From Endozoicomonas sp. ISHI1 (GTDB taxonomy: Bacteria; Pseudomonadota; Gammaproteobacteria; Pseudomonadales; Endozoicomonadaceae), in assembly GCF_024606225.1 (NCBI RefSeq), contig NZ_JAGRPU010000043.1, forward strand, positions 1 through 46,073: a DNA stretch of 46,073 bases. The letters are read 5' to 3'. A model generated the notes under the pieces. The model was not told where the DNA came from. It did not search any database and was given only the letters and a program-made list of their open reading frames with translations. Within the stretch, counting starts at the first letter, position 1; each line of letters starts with the position of its first letter. Of this stretch, positions 16,801-25,096 are shown piece by piece. A program made the translations under genes and the position numbers.

Positions 16801-17814
16801 AATGCGGTTTTGTTCTGCCGCAGAAAGGCGGGCATAAAGAGGGAGAATCTCGGTATGGGCCAGCCGGGCGTCCTTGAGGAACTTGTTGGTTTCCCGGATT
16901 TCCCGCTCACCGCTGAGAAATACCAGCACATCCCCCAGACGTCCGCCATTGCGTGAACGTTCGAGCGCTTCTATATCTCGCAGACAGGACAGTATGCCCT
17001 GCTGAGCCCTCAGGTCCGCATCCCGACCTTCCAGTTCCAGATCTTCCAGGGGGCGATAATTGACATCGACGGGATAGGTTCGGCCAGACACCTCAATGAC
17101 AGGCGCATGGTCAAAATGCTTTGAGAACCGCTCAACATCGATGGTGGCCGAAGTGATAATCAACTTCAAATCGGGTCTTTTGGGTAACAGAATTTTCAGA
17201 TAACCCAGCAGGAAATCAATATTCAGGCTGCGCTCATGGGCTTCATCAATAATGAGGGTATCGTAGCGGTTGAGGAAACGATCATTCTGAATCTCTGCCA
17301 GCAAAATACCATCGGTCATCAGTTTAATCAGGGTATTCTGATTGCCATGATCAGTGAATCGAACCTGGTAGCCTACCTGTTCACCCACAGGCACTTTCAG
17401 CTCCTGCGCTATCCGGCTGGCGACTGAACGCGCTGCCAGTCTTCTCGGCTGAGTGTGGCCTATCTGACCAACAATGCCCCGACCGGCTTCCAGACAGATT
17501 TTCGGAATCTGGGTGGTTTTGCCGGAACCTGTTTCACCCGCAATAACAACGACCTGATGTTTTTCAATCGCTTCACGGATCTCATCACGACGGGCTACCA
17601 CTGGCAGCGCCTCATCGTATTCAATCTCAGGAACAGCCTGTTGCCTTTCCTCAACTCTGGAAGTGGAAAAAGCGATTCTTTCCTGCAGCTTATCCATCGC
17701 CGCCTGATCGCTGGTTTTCAGTCTCTGAATCTGCCTGCGAATGGGAAAACGATCCCTGACCATGCATTGGTCCAGAGCGTCATACAGTGCTTTCTTCTGT
17801 GAGTGGCCGGACAC
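13897..17814 (-). CDS. hrpA: ATP-dependent RNA helicase HrpA
   Basis: 1305 residues, the length of E. coli HrpA (1300). Helicase motifs are intact: I GETGSGKT (93-100), II DEAH (190-193), III SAT, V STNVAETSLTVPG, VI QRKGRCGR. The winged-helix/ratchet segment, OB fold and the long HrpA-specific C-terminal domain (DUF3418) follow. HrpA is a cytoplasmic DEAH-box RNA helicase; in E. coli it has been linked to fimbrial mRNA processing and rescue of stalled or collided ribosomes. An 80-bp piece of this gene is duplicated at 10769-10837. Confidence 0.95.
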   Translation of the reverse strand: MSGHSQKKALYDALDQCMVRDRFPIRRQIQRLKTSDQAAMDKLQERIAFSTSRVEERQQAVPEIEYDEALPVVARRDEIREAIEKHQVVVIAGETGSGKTTQIPKICLEAGRGIVGQIGHTQPRRLAARSVASRIAQELKVPVGEQVGYQVRFTDHGNQNTLIKLMTDGILLAEIQNDRFLNRYDTLIIDEAHERSLNIDFLLGYLKILLPKRPDLKLIITSATIDVERFSKHFDHAPVIEVSGRTYPVDVNYRPLEDLELEGRDADLRAQQGILSCLRDIEALERSRNGGRLGDVLVFLSGEREIRETNKFLKDARLAHTEILPLYARLSAAEQNRIFQPHGGGRRVILSTNVAETSLTVPGIRYVIDPGTARISRYSVRSKVQRLPIEPISRASANQRKGRCGRVAEGICYRLYSEEDFLGRPEFTDAEILRTNLAAVILQMLRLGLGDIAAFPFVDAPDTKAINDGFKLLQELGAVTEKRRMTRIGQQISRLPVDPRMARMLVEADKNRALGELLVITSALAIQDPRERPAEKKQAADQRHREHYHDDSDFMSLVQLWNTYEEQRQQLSQNQLRKYCKQQFLSFMRMREWRDLHRQLALACKEVGLKVNDDEASYADIHKSLLAGLLSHLGSKDDDGDYLGARNRRFYIFPSSTLNKRKPKWLMTAELVETSRLFARTNAKIEPQWIEPLAGHLVKKNYFEPHWEKKRAQVLAFEQVTLYGLIIVGRRRVGYGAIDPVVAREIFIREALVEGHYQSKGKFQSHNLSLIQEVDELEAKSRRRDILVDPETLYQFYDEKLPANIHNGAGFEKWRKEAEKQDAQRLYLTKEYLMRHDAGEVTENKYPDCFRWDGLELPLSYHFEPGAPDDGVTLTLPVQALRLLPKHRLEWLVPGMLYDKCVALVRALPKAVRKNFVPVPDYIRGAMESMSVCDEPLTDILGHHLHRMSGVRILDEHWDSHDLPDHLQMNFRLMDENGKLLGQGRDLTRLKEQFGRESEDSMRRLTDSSLEQEGLKDWTCGELPEEITRKVGGLVLKTYPALVDQNSSVAVKLFEDKAMAEATHRMGVTRLLQFKLSSQLKFALTKMTHLKQVKLLATGIMQARVLEADLQAFLISEVFVGDPALSSANKGPRDEAAFNALIEERKDQLVPFAQEVDNLLFEIFQKAHNISKQLKGNLSFDRAFSLSDIKQHLGQLIYPGFLCDAGIEWLRHYPRFLEGIEVRQEKLPAQVNKDRAWSEELATLFKAWEKRKAIHEKHKMVDENLMLYRWMLEEYRVSLFAQKLGTRFPVSDKRLRKLWQEVQEI

Positions 17815-17956
17815 TCATATCTCCCGGAAAATGCATTTCAATCAAAACGCGCGATTATACTCGCTCTGAGCCTTGATATCCGTTTTTCTTTTCTAGGAGG
17901 CTGACCGGCGGGCCAGGTATTTAAAGCTCTCGTTTTCTCAACTCTGCATCACGTAA

Positions 17957-18070
17957 TTAACGACAAAAAATCTTACCGGGATCAGTGGTCGGCAATGCCT
18001 CCCGAAATTCAATCTGTTCAGACACTTTGAAGCCGGTCAGATGCTTGCTTTTCAGTTTCCCCGATAGAGA
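17957..18070 (-). pseudogene. fadD: Remnant of fadD (long-chain acyl-CoA synthetase C terminus)
   Basis: On the minus strand a short open stretch reads KHLTGFKVSEQIEFREALPTTDPGKIFCR before a stop. This matches the C-terminal end of FadD-type AMP-forming acyl-CoA synthetases (HLTGYKVPK..EFR..LP...VGKILRREL). The catalytic Lys region GKI is still visible but the protein is missing everything upstream and the last residues. The adjoining hydrolase and MaoC genes are common neighbours of fadD in Pseudomonas-like genomes (from memory), which supports a decayed fadD locus. The rest of the 430-bp gap (17815-18247) shows nothing I recognise. Confidence 0.7.
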
Positions 18071-18247
18071 GCCGGTTGAAAAAAACCTTAAATCATTTAC
18101 TAATTGTTTCATTTTTGCCATAAGATGTTTAGTGACTATACGAGACAAGTCTTGAACCGCCCTACTCCGCCTACCAGATAAAGGGACTTACCCAATACCC
18201 AAGGCTAAAGAGCAGAATTTCAACAATAACCAGAGCAGCTCCACGGC

Positions 18248-19219
18248 ATGAAAATTTACACACTGAAAAGCGACGACCATAACATTCCTCTCTATTGTTG
18301 GAATCACCTTCCGGAATGCGTCAACCGCAAAGGCATTGTTCACATCAGCCATGGCATGGCGGAATATGGACAGCGTTACCGTTCTTTTGCCACAGAACTG
18401 AATCAGGCAGGCTACATTGTCTTCGCTCATGATCACAGAGGGCACGGTGCCTGTATTGAGCAAAATGGTGAAGGCTATTTCGCCAGGCAGCGTGGCTGGC
18501 ATAAAGTGGTGGATGATCTGGCAACCGTTGTTGAGTTTATCCAGAAAAAATTGCCCGGCGTCCCGCTGATCCTTATGGGTCACAGTATGGGGAGCTACAT
18601 TCTTCAGAGCTATCTGGTCCAACATACTCCCAGGCTGGCAGGCGCTATTCTCTCCGGCTCAAATTATGCTCCCAGACTGTTACTGGAAGCTGGCCTGCTA
18701 ATAGCCAAAGTTGAATGCCGCCGACAAGGCAAGAAAGGCATAAGCCCACTGATCAGGCAATTGACCTTCTCCAGCTACAACCGCCAATTCAAGCCAAATC
18801 GAACTGAGTTCGACTGGCTCAGCAGAGACCCGGATGCGGTGGATGACTACATCGCCGATGAACTCTGTGGTTTCCACTGCAGCAATCAACTGTGGCACGA
18901 TCTCTTCAGGGGGTTGCTCCACATCAGAGCCTGCCACCACCTTAAACAGATTGAATCGGAGCTGCCTGTTCTGGTCATGGGCGGTGAAAAAGATCCGGTC
19001 AGCGCTCCGGAAGGACAACAGAAACTTACCAAAGCATTACGGAAAGCCGGTTTAAAAAATGTCACACTGAGCCTTTATCCTGAAGGCCGTCACGAAATGT
19101 TGCATGAAACGAATTCTCAGCAAGTGACACAACGCCTGTTACAATGGATTGATCAAACAATCAGGAGCAATGAATGCTCTTCAGTGAATGACACCATTCC
19201 AATGGTTACAGAGCCCTGA
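18248..19219 (+). CDS. Alpha/beta hydrolase, monoacylglycerol lipase/lysophospholipase type
   Basis: 323 residues. The nucleophile elbow is GHSMGS (Ser113), preceded by the oxyanion-region HGMAEYGQRY (35-44) and FAHDHRGHG (59-67), both typical of the hydrolase_4/PldB/MGL family. The acid is probably the Asp of VMGGEKDPVSAP and the catalytic His that of EGRHEMLHE. There is no signal peptide, so it should act in the cytoplasm or on the inner membrane, releasing fatty acid from monoglycerides or lysophospholipids. The ribosome binding site is poor. It is followed by a good terminator at 19258-19284. Fatty-acid release fits the neighbouring fadD remnant and enoyl-CoA hydratase. Confidence 0.85.
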   Translation: MKIYTLKSDDHNIPLYCWNHLPECVNRKGIVHISHGMAEYGQRYRSFATELNQAGYIVFAHDHRGHGACIEQNGEGYFARQRGWHKVVDDLATVVEFIQKKLPGVPLILMGHSMGSYILQSYLVQHTPRLAGAILSGSNYAPRLLLEAGLLIAKVECRRQGKKGISPLIRQLTFSSYNRQFKPNRTEFDWLSRDPDAVDDYIADELCGFHCSNQLWHDLFRGLLHIRACHHLKQIESELPVLVMGGEKDPVSAPEGQQKLTKALRKAGLKNVTLSLYPEGRHEMLHETNSQQVTQRLLQWIDQTIRSNECSSVNDTIPMVTEP

Positions 19220-19257
19220 TCACAAAAAGTCTCTCAGGGCATTAATGGATTTTCAGT

Positions 19258-19284
19258 CGGCAGTATTTACTGCCGCCCTTTTTT
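19258..19284 (+). terminator. Intrinsic terminator after the hydrolase gene
   Basis: CGGCAGTA (19258-19265) pairs with TACTGCCG (19268-19275), followed by CCC and a T6 run. Confidence 0.85.
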
Positions 19285-19312
19285 GTTATTTTGCCTCTAA
19301 GGGCCAATGATA

Positions 19313-19789
19313 ATGCGTAAACTGGAAAACACCCCGTTTGATGAGCTAAAAATCGGGGATAAAGAAACTCTGACCCGAACACTGACCGAACAGGATCTTC
19401 TGCTGTTCGCCAAAGTGTCCGGTGATACCAACCCGGTACATCTGGACAAGGATTTTGCCGCCACCACCCAGTTTGAGGGACGGATTGCTCACGGAATGTG
19501 GACCTCCTCTCTAATCTCCTGCGCCCTCGCAACAAAGCTGCCCGGACCCGGCGGAATTTACCTGTCACAGGAAGTCAGGTTCATGCGTCCTGTCAAAATT
19601 GGTGACACAGTTACCGTTGAACTGGAAGTGGTAGACCTTAATGAACGTCGCAAGCGGGCAACCCTCTCCACGAAGGTGGTCAACCAGAACGGTAAAACAG
19701 TGGTTAAGGGCAAAGCAGAAGTCATGCCCGCCATTGAAAAAGTGGTGGTGGATGAATACCCGTTACCCGATGTAGAGCTGATTAACTGA
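19313..19789 (+). CDS. MaoC-like (R)-specific enoyl-CoA hydratase
   Basis: 158 residues from the ATG at 19313; another ATG lies two codons upstream and AAGGG precedes both. The hydratase-2 hot-dog motif is complete: SGDTNPVHLDKDFA with catalytic Asp and His, then FEGRIAHGMW. The family (PhaJ/MaoC) hydrates trans-2-enoyl-CoA to (R)-3-hydroxyacyl-CoA, linking beta-oxidation to polyhydroxyalkanoate or other (R)-hydroxyacyl uses. No PHA synthase is in this window. It sits between a lipase-like gene and, convergently, a zinc-cluster gene 12 bases away. Confidence 0.88.
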   Translation: MRKLENTPFDELKIGDKETLTRTLTEQDLLLFAKVSGDTNPVHLDKDFAATTQFEGRIAHGMWTSSLISCALATKLPGPGGIYLSQEVRFMRPVKIGDTVTVELEVVDLNERRKRATLSTKVVNQNGKTVVKGKAEVMPAIEKVVVDEYPLPDVELIN

Positions 19790-19801
19790 GCCTGACCACC
19801 T

Positions 19802-20053
19802 TCAGCCGGTCAGCGTTTCCAGCGCTATCAAATTACTTAGGGCAACAGAGTTTTTCTGACCACACACAGCTCTGTCTGCCTTGAAACCAGAACAAACTTC
19901 AGGACGGTCAGACTGACCAAAGATTTTGCAAAGATTATTGTCATCAAGCTGAACACAACGAACCCCGGCGGGCTTGCCTTCAGGCATACCCGGTATAGCA
20001 GAAGAAATTGAAGGTGCTATACAACAGGCACCGCATCCGAGACGACATTCCAC
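19802..20053 (-). CDS. YkgJ-family zinc/iron-cluster protein
   Basis: 83 residues. MECRLGCGACC gives the N-terminal CxxxCxxCC cluster of the YkgJ (UPF0153) family, with later cysteines in GVRCVQLDDNNLCKIFG and RPEVCSGF in the usual spacing. The family is a small cytoplasmic metal-cluster protein of unknown function. It is convergent with the MaoC gene and a small stem (19792-19797 with 19808-19813) spans the shared 3' end. Confidence 0.85.
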   Translation of the reverse strand: MECRLGCGACCIAPSISSAIPGMPEGKPAGVRCVQLDDNNLCKIFGQSDRPEVCSGFKADRAVCGQKNSVALSNLIALETLTG

Positions 20054-20255
20054 TTACCTACCCTCGTAATCCGAAAAACAATCAAAAACCCCCTGTTAAT
20101 GAATGAAACTGACAGGCGGCGGCATTCTAATGCTTCGATGGCCCGATAGAAACAAGGATATCTCGCAAGGTACAAACACACATCCCGAAAGGTATATTTT
20201 TCACACCTGATAGGTTAGCGTAGCCGCGAATCATTGAAAGAAGTAAAGAAAGTTC

Positions 20256-21398
20256 ATGACATCACTCCATATCTCCAGCCAGTTTGATGGCGGTAACATC
20301 AGGGTTATCAACAAGGACAATCCGGAGCATATTCAGCTGGAAATCAACAAAGACGTTAATTCCGGGTTTTATCAGTGGTTTTACTACCGGGTCGGAGGCG
20401 CTGAAGGTCAACCCCTGACTATGCATCTGAATAATGCCCCGGAATCATCCTACGCAAAAGGCTGGATCGATTACCGAGCGGTTGCCTCCTATGACAGAGA
20501 GCACTGGTTCCGTGTCGATACCGCTTACGACGGTGAAAAACTGACCATTCAGCACACTCCCGAATGTAATACGGTCTATTACGCTTATTTTGCCCCCTAC
20601 TCCATGGAACGCCATCATGACCTGATTGCCTGGGCTCAGCAATCGGCCATTGTCCAGACGGAAACCCTGGGAGACACCCTGGACGGGCAACCCATGGACC
20701 TGTTAAAAATTGGTGCTGGCGAAGGCAAGCGCACATGCTGGGTCATTGCCCGACAACACCCCGGTGAAACCATGGCGGAATGGTGGATGGAAGGCTTCCT
20801 TCAGCGACTGCTGGACCCTGCCTGCCCGGTTGCTCGTGAACTGTTGAAAAAAGCCGTTTTCTACGTCGTGCCCAACATGAATCCAGACGGCAGCCGTCGT
20901 GGTTACCTGCGCAGTAATGCCTGTGGTGCCAATTTGAACCGGGAGTGGGCTGCCCCCACCCCGGAAAGAAGCCCTGAAGTGCTGCTGGTAAGGAACAAAA
21001 TGGATGAGACTGGTGTCGACCTGGCTCTGGATGTCCACGGTGACGAAGCCCTGCCCTACAATTTTATTGCAGCGGCTGAAGGCATTCCTTCCTGGACCGA
21101 TCGACTCAATGCTTTAACCGAAAACTATCTGCAGGCCCTGGTTCAGGCCAGCCCGGATTTCCAGACAGAATTCGGTTATCCAAAAGATGAACCCGGCAAG
21201 GCCAACATGACGGTTTGCACTGCAGCCCTGGCTGAACGCTTCGATTGTTTATCAATGACTCTGGAAATGCCTTTCAAGGACACAGTGGACTCACCGGATG
21301 AGTACCAGGGCTGGAGCCCTGAAAGAAGTCAGGCTCTGGGAGCCGCCAATCTCAATGCCATGTTCGCAGTCATTGACCACTTGCGCCAGGACGCTTAA
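20256..21398 (+). CDS. M14 metallocarboxypeptidase, cytosolic (CCP-like) type
   Basis: 380 residues, no signal peptide. The N-terminal ~130 residues form the beta-sandwich typical of cytosolic carboxypeptidases (GFYQWFYYRV, YYAYFAPYSMERH). The catalytic domain carries the zinc ligands in HPGE (H168, E171) and H261 (LDVHGDE), substrate-binding NPDG and NLNREW, and a late TLEMPF Glu. Bacterial relatives belong to the M14 family related to animal CCP/Nna1 deglutamylases; the natural substrate here is unknown, perhaps peptidoglycan peptides or protein tails. The nearest ribosome-binding candidate is the weak AAGAAAG. It is followed by a 12-bp hairpin. Confidence 0.88.
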   Translation: MTSLHISSQFDGGNIRVINKDNPEHIQLEINKDVNSGFYQWFYYRVGGAEGQPLTMHLNNAPESSYAKGWIDYRAVASYDREHWFRVDTAYDGEKLTIQHTPECNTVYYAYFAPYSMERHHDLIAWAQQSAIVQTETLGDTLDGQPMDLLKIGAGEGKRTCWVIARQHPGETMAEWWMEGFLQRLLDPACPVARELLKKAVFYVVPNMNPDGSRRGYLRSNACGANLNREWAAPTPERSPEVLLVRNKMDETGVDLALDVHGDEALPYNFIAAAEGIPSWTDRLNALTENYLQALVQASPDFQTEFGYPKDEPGKANMTVCTAALAERFDCLSMTLEMPFKDTVDSPDEYQGWSPERSQALGAANLNAMFAVIDHLRQDA

Positions 21399-21404
21399 AT
21401 AAAG

Positions 21405-21433
21405 GGTATGGTCTTCACTCGGAAGGCCATGCC
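21405..21433 (+). terminator. Hairpin after the M14 carboxypeptidase gene
   Basis: GGTATGGTCTTC (21405-21416) pairs with GAAGGCCATGCC (21422-21433), with two G-U pairs in RNA. The T-run is absent, so termination may need Rho. Confidence 0.55.
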
Positions 21434-21562
21434 TTACAAAAAACATTTCCTACAAGATAGCCCGATTAAAGAAGATTCTGAGGAGTGACTGGCAACTATT
21501 CCGAAGCAAGCTACTGTGATTTAGCAACTTAGCGATCAAACCTCTTAACGGGAGTGTGCTTC

Positions 21563-23314
21563 ATGAATTATATAAATCCTCAACTTATAAAATCAGGTTT
21601 AGTTTCACAACGGTTGTTGTTTTTTCTAACCTTCGCGACCCTGTCACTATTGATCAATGCGACACCGGCCAGATCTGAGTTTGCTGATTGTTCTCTCATT
21701 GTTAAACCCGACGGGGCATCTGCCGGATATGGTCGCTGTCCTGTCGATAAACGTTGTAACGCTTCAGATGTTGCAAACGATTGTATACCGGAGTTCGGAC
21801 CCAAACTGAAAAATGGCCGGTTCGGTCCTTCTATTCGCCAATGGGGAAGTTCCAGAGTCGGGAGCCTGAACAAGCCTGTCGCTGTGGCAGAAAACCCCAA
21901 TGCAAGAGGTCAGCTCTTTGTCTTGAACAGTGCCGATGACAGCATAAGCATCTTTTACTGTCCCGGTGTCAAGGCTTCATACGAGCCTGAACATCGTCGC
22001 GACCTGGCTTCCTGCCATTTCATGCACCGACCCACAGATATCGCCTTTGGTGGCTCACCCACCTTGGGTGATGTCCCCGAATTTAAAGGGCAGAAGGTTC
22101 ATAATTTAAGCAAGACCGGAACATTTGCTACCACAGGTGGGAGCTGTAATGATTATACGGCATCTGCCTTTATGGGAGAGTATTTCACCCAGCGAACCTG
22201 CTCGGACTTTATGGGACCTTCTCTTTGGGCAAACAACCTTAAAACATTCGCTATTCAAAACAATAATTTTTTTCCAGATAATCTTAAAGAAAAGCCTTAT
22301 GGTTCCCACATCGACATGGTTCATCAAGAGCCCTTCTCAATGGGCATCACCTGGGAAGGCCGGGAAGCCGGTTTTTGGTCATGGGACGTCGGCCCTGACT
22401 CTAAATATGGAAGTATTGTGTACACCAATATTACCCGCACCCATGGATATGGTGGGCATGAGCATAGCTATGCCTATCTCTATCGGTATGAAAATACAAC
22501 CATGTATAAAAAGACGGGACGTAATCTTGTTCCCGGACACATGGCCAGATTCGACAGATACCTGTTCGTGGCCAATCCTGCAGGAGGCGTGATCAACGTT
22601 CTTGATACTGATAGCGGGACGGTAGCAGGTGATGTAAAGCACAGAGATGAATGGCGTGAAAAATACGCCGCTTACTCCAAAATATCAGGCGCCCGCTTTA
22701 CTGAGCTCAGTGTCGCCGGACTTGAACTAAAAAGTCCCAGCGGTCTGGTCATTTCTGATAGTAAGCTGTTTGTCAGCGATTCTGATACTGGAAAGATCCA
22801 TGCTATTCGCCTGGACACTTCAGGAAACCATACCTACATTGGCAGTATTCAAACACCCGCAAGCCAGATTGCAGGTCTCGAAGTCGATCAGAAGACCCAA
22901 CGCATCTGGTTTGTTGATGCTGTGTGGCACACACTGAATGTTGTTGAACCCCTGTGCCAGAGCCGCGATGACTGTGAATCTGAATCACCCTGGGGTCAGG
23001 AATGCGCCCCTGACACCGATGAAAATGGCAAGACTGTTTGGCAAGCGCATCTGGATAGCTCTGGCAACCATGAAAATTGGCAAGGTTGCGCCAGATACTA
23101 CTACTATGTGTGCCCGGGGGGTAATTCACATCAAAACAGCAAGCTTCCCGTTTGCCATGAACAGGGGGGCACATGGAGAGATGCGCTGGTAAGCTGGGTT
23201 GATGGCAAGAGCACCTGCAGATGCATGTCCTCTGAATCAAGTCGGATCGTTGCTTCCGCCTGGCTGCCACTGGGTGCTTTATCAGTACTGGCTCTTCATT
23301 ACCCGCACAGGTAG
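21563..23314 (+). CDS. Secreted Cys-rich beta-propeller-like protein with C-terminal hydrophobic tail
   Basis: 583 residues from the ATG at 21563 (GGGAG eight or nine bases upstream). A signal peptide ends near residue 38 (ATPARS). The chain contains repeated propeller-blade strands such as GQLFVLNSADDSISIF, RYLFVANPAGGVINVLD, SKLFVSDSDTGKIHAIRL and QRIWFVDAVWHTLNVV, as in NHL/YncE-like propellers. A His-rich insertion, HGYGGHEHSYAY, may bind metal. The C-terminal ~110 residues are rich in cysteine (CQSRDDCESE, GCARYYYYVCPGG, CRCMSSES), suggesting disulfides outside the cytoplasm. The last ~20 residues are hydrophobic with a short HYPHR end, like a tail anchor or sorting signal. It stands alone, convergent with the ABC operon. 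The closest relatives cannot be named without a search. Confidence 0.75.
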   Translation: MNYINPQLIKSGLVSQRLLFFLTFATLSLLINATPARSEFADCSLIVKPDGASAGYGRCPVDKRCNASDVANDCIPEFGPKLKNGRFGPSIRQWGSSRVGSLNKPVAVAENPNARGQLFVLNSADDSISIFYCPGVKASYEPEHRRDLASCHFMHRPTDIAFGGSPTLGDVPEFKGQKVHNLSKTGTFATTGGSCNDYTASAFMGEYFTQRTCSDFMGPSLWANNLKTFAIQNNNFFPDNLKEKPYGSHIDMVHQEPFSMGITWEGREAGFWSWDVGPDSKYGSIVYTNITRTHGYGGHEHSYAYLYRYENTTMYKKTGRNLVPGHMARFDRYLFVANPAGGVINVLDTDSGTVAGDVKHRDEWREKYAAYSKISGARFTELSVAGLELKSPSGLVISDSKLFVSDSDTGKIHAIRLDTSGNHTYIGSIQTPASQIAGLEVDQKTQRIWFVDAVWHTLNVVEPLCQSRDDCESESPWGQECAPDTDENGKTVWQAHLDSSGNHENWQGCARYYYYVCPGGNSHQNSKLPVCHEQGGTWRDALVSWVDGKSTCRCMSSESSRIVASAWLPLGALSVLALHYPHR

Positions 23315-23325
23315 TCATGCTTCAA

Positions 23326-23363
23326 GGAAAGACATGGTTTTGACCCAAAAAGCCATGTCTTCC
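23326..23363. terminator. Hairpin between convergent genes
   Basis: GGAAAGACATGG (23326-23337) pairs with CCATGTCTTCC (23353-23363) with one bulge. The loop can extend the stem through GGTTTT/AAAAGCC. It lies between the propeller gene and the ABC operon and can serve both. Confidence 0.6.
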
Positions 23364-23379
23364 AAAACCTGGTTATGAC

Positions 23380-24123
23380 TTAAATCACCTGACTCAGAAA
23401 GGACTGCAGGCGTTCACTGTCTGGATTATCAAAGAAGCTATCAGGAACACTGTCTTCTAACAGTTCACCAGACTCCATGAACAGAACCCGGTCGGCTACT
23501 TCGCGGGCAAAGCCCATTTCATGAGTCACCACAACCATGGTCATACCTGAACGAGCCAGTTGTTTCATAACTTCCAGAACCTCACCGACCATTTCCGGGT
23601 CCAGTGCAGAAGTCGGCTCATCAAACAACATGATCTTCGGCTGCATAGCTAATGCCCGAGCTATGGCTACACGTTGCTGCTGACCGCCCGATAACTGAGG
23701 TGGAAAACTCCCGGCTTTGTCAGACAGGCCGACTTTGGCCAGCAGCTCTACTGCCCGGTCTTCTGCATCGTTTCTGGAGATACCACGAACTTTCATGGGC
23801 GCCAGACAGATATTGTCCAGTACACTCAGGTGAGGAAACAGGTTGAAGGACTGGAAGACCATCCCCACTTCTTCCCTCAGTTTATTGACATCTCCGGGAG
23901 TGGTCAGGGAGATTCCGTCCACAACGATTTCACCGGCATTGATAGTTTCCAGCTGATTCAGGGTACGCAGAAAAGTTGATTTGCCTGAACCACTGGGCCC
24001 AACCACGACCACCACTTCCCCTTCCCTGATGGTCTGACTGACATTCTTCAGGGCGTGAACACCATTTGGGTAGACCTTGTGAATATCTGTCACGGTGATA
24101 ATAGCGTCAGCTTCTTGCGGCAT
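23380..24123 (-). CDS. Polar amino-acid ABC transporter, ATP-binding subunit
   Basis: 247 residues of the GlnQ/HisP/ArtP type. Walker A GPSGSGKS (around 38-45), Q-loop [10 protein letters not shown], signature LSGGQQQR, Walker [15 protein letters not shown]-loop VTHEM are all intact. Third gene of a binding protein-permease-ATPase operon; its ATG overlaps the end of the permease gene by 17 bases, so translation is coupled. The transporter as a whole imports a polar amino acid; the substrate cannot be fixed from sequence. Confidence 0.95.
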   Translation of the reverse strand: MPQEADAIITVTDIHKVYPNGVHALKNVSQTIREGEVVVVVGPSGSGKSTFLRTLNQLETINAGEIVVDGISLTTPGDVNKLREEVGMVFQSFNLFPHLSVLDNICLAPMKVRGISRNDAEDRAVELLAKVGLSDKAGSFPPQLSGGQQQRVAIARALAMQPKIMLFDEPTSALDPEMVGEVLEVMKQLARSGMTMVVVTHEMGFAREVADRVLFMESGELLEDSVPDSFFDNPDSERLQSFLSQVI

Positions 24124-25096
24124 ACTTCACCTCCATCCTTCTGACGACATACGACAGGATACCGGTCAGCACCAGGTAAAGTGCCGCAACCGTGAACCAG
24201 ACTTCAAAGGGACTGAAGGTACTGCTGACCGTTTCCCGACCGGCTTTGGTCAGATCAGTCAGAGAAATAACCGAAACCAGTGAAGAGTCCTTGATCAAGT
24301 TGATAAACTGACCGGCCAACGGTGGCAGAACCCGTTTGAAAGCCTGGGGCAGGATGATATATCGCAAGGTATCACCCCGGCTCATTCCAAGACTGCGTCC
24401 GGCTTCCATCTGACCTTTATTGATCGACTCAATACCGGCTCGAATAATCTCTGCAATGTAGGCACCAGTGAAAATCGACAGCGCCGCAACGCCCGCTGTG
24501 AAACGATCCAGATGAAGAACCGTGCCAATAAAGAAATAAACAATGAAAATTTGCACCAGCAGCGGGGTGCCACGAATGACCTCGACGTAGAGTATCGAGA
24601 GATTTCTCAACGCCGGATTGGGAGAAATTCTCGCCAGTCCTGAAATCACCCCCAGGAGAATGGCAAAGACAATGGAGACCAGCGACAGCTTGATGGTCAT
24701 CACCAGACCATTGGCTATGGGCCCGGCTTTCCATTCATAACTGACGGCCAGCAGATCGCCTTCAAAGACCAGATCACCGTCATAAACCTGAACGTCGGAA
24801 AATCCTTTAATAACAGTCTGCTCTGAGTCATTAAAGTCATTCACCAGGACCAGTTGCCCACTGTCGTTAGTTGCAACCGTACCGTCGAATTCTGCTCTGA
24901 GTGGATTTTCTGCCTTGTAGAAGACGTATTGAGGAATGCGCTCCCAGCGCCAGATATAATCAATCGACTGACTTGACTTGTAGATACCCACGCCCATCAG
25001 CAGCAATAACACACCGAAGACCAGGTTCCACAGAACCTGGTTCGGCTGTTTTTCCATTTGCAACGGACGGCCGGCTACGGGTTTACTGCTCAGCAC
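24107..25096 (-). CDS. Polar amino-acid ABC transporter, permease subunit
   Basis: 329 residues if read from the GTG at 25096, immediately after the upstream stop; an ATG 13 codons on (25057) is the alternative and neither has a clear ribosome binding site. One N-terminal membrane helix (about 22-40) is followed by a ~90-residue soluble insert ([10 protein letters not shown]...FEGDLLAV) before the standard HisM-type five-helix core. The EAA loop is [20 protein letters not shown]. Such an extended N terminus is seen in some permeases that act without a second partner, which fits the single permease gene here. Confidence 0.92.
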   Translation of the reverse strand: MLSSKPVAGRPLQMEKQPNQVLWNLVFGVLLLLMGVGIYKSSQSIDYIWRWERIPQYVFYKAENPLRAEFDGTVATNDSGQLVLVNDFNDSEQTVIKGFSDVQVYDGDLVFEGDLLAVSYEWKAGPIANGLVMTIKLSLVSIVFAILLGVISGLARISPNPALRNLSILYVEVIRGTPLLVQIFIVYFFIGTVLHLDRFTAGVAALSIFTGAYIAEIIRAGIESINKGQMEAGRSLGMSRGDTLRYIILPQAFKRVLPPLAGQFINLIKDSSLVSVISLTDLTKAGRETVSSTFSPFEVWFTVAALYLVLTGILSYVVRRMEVKYAARS

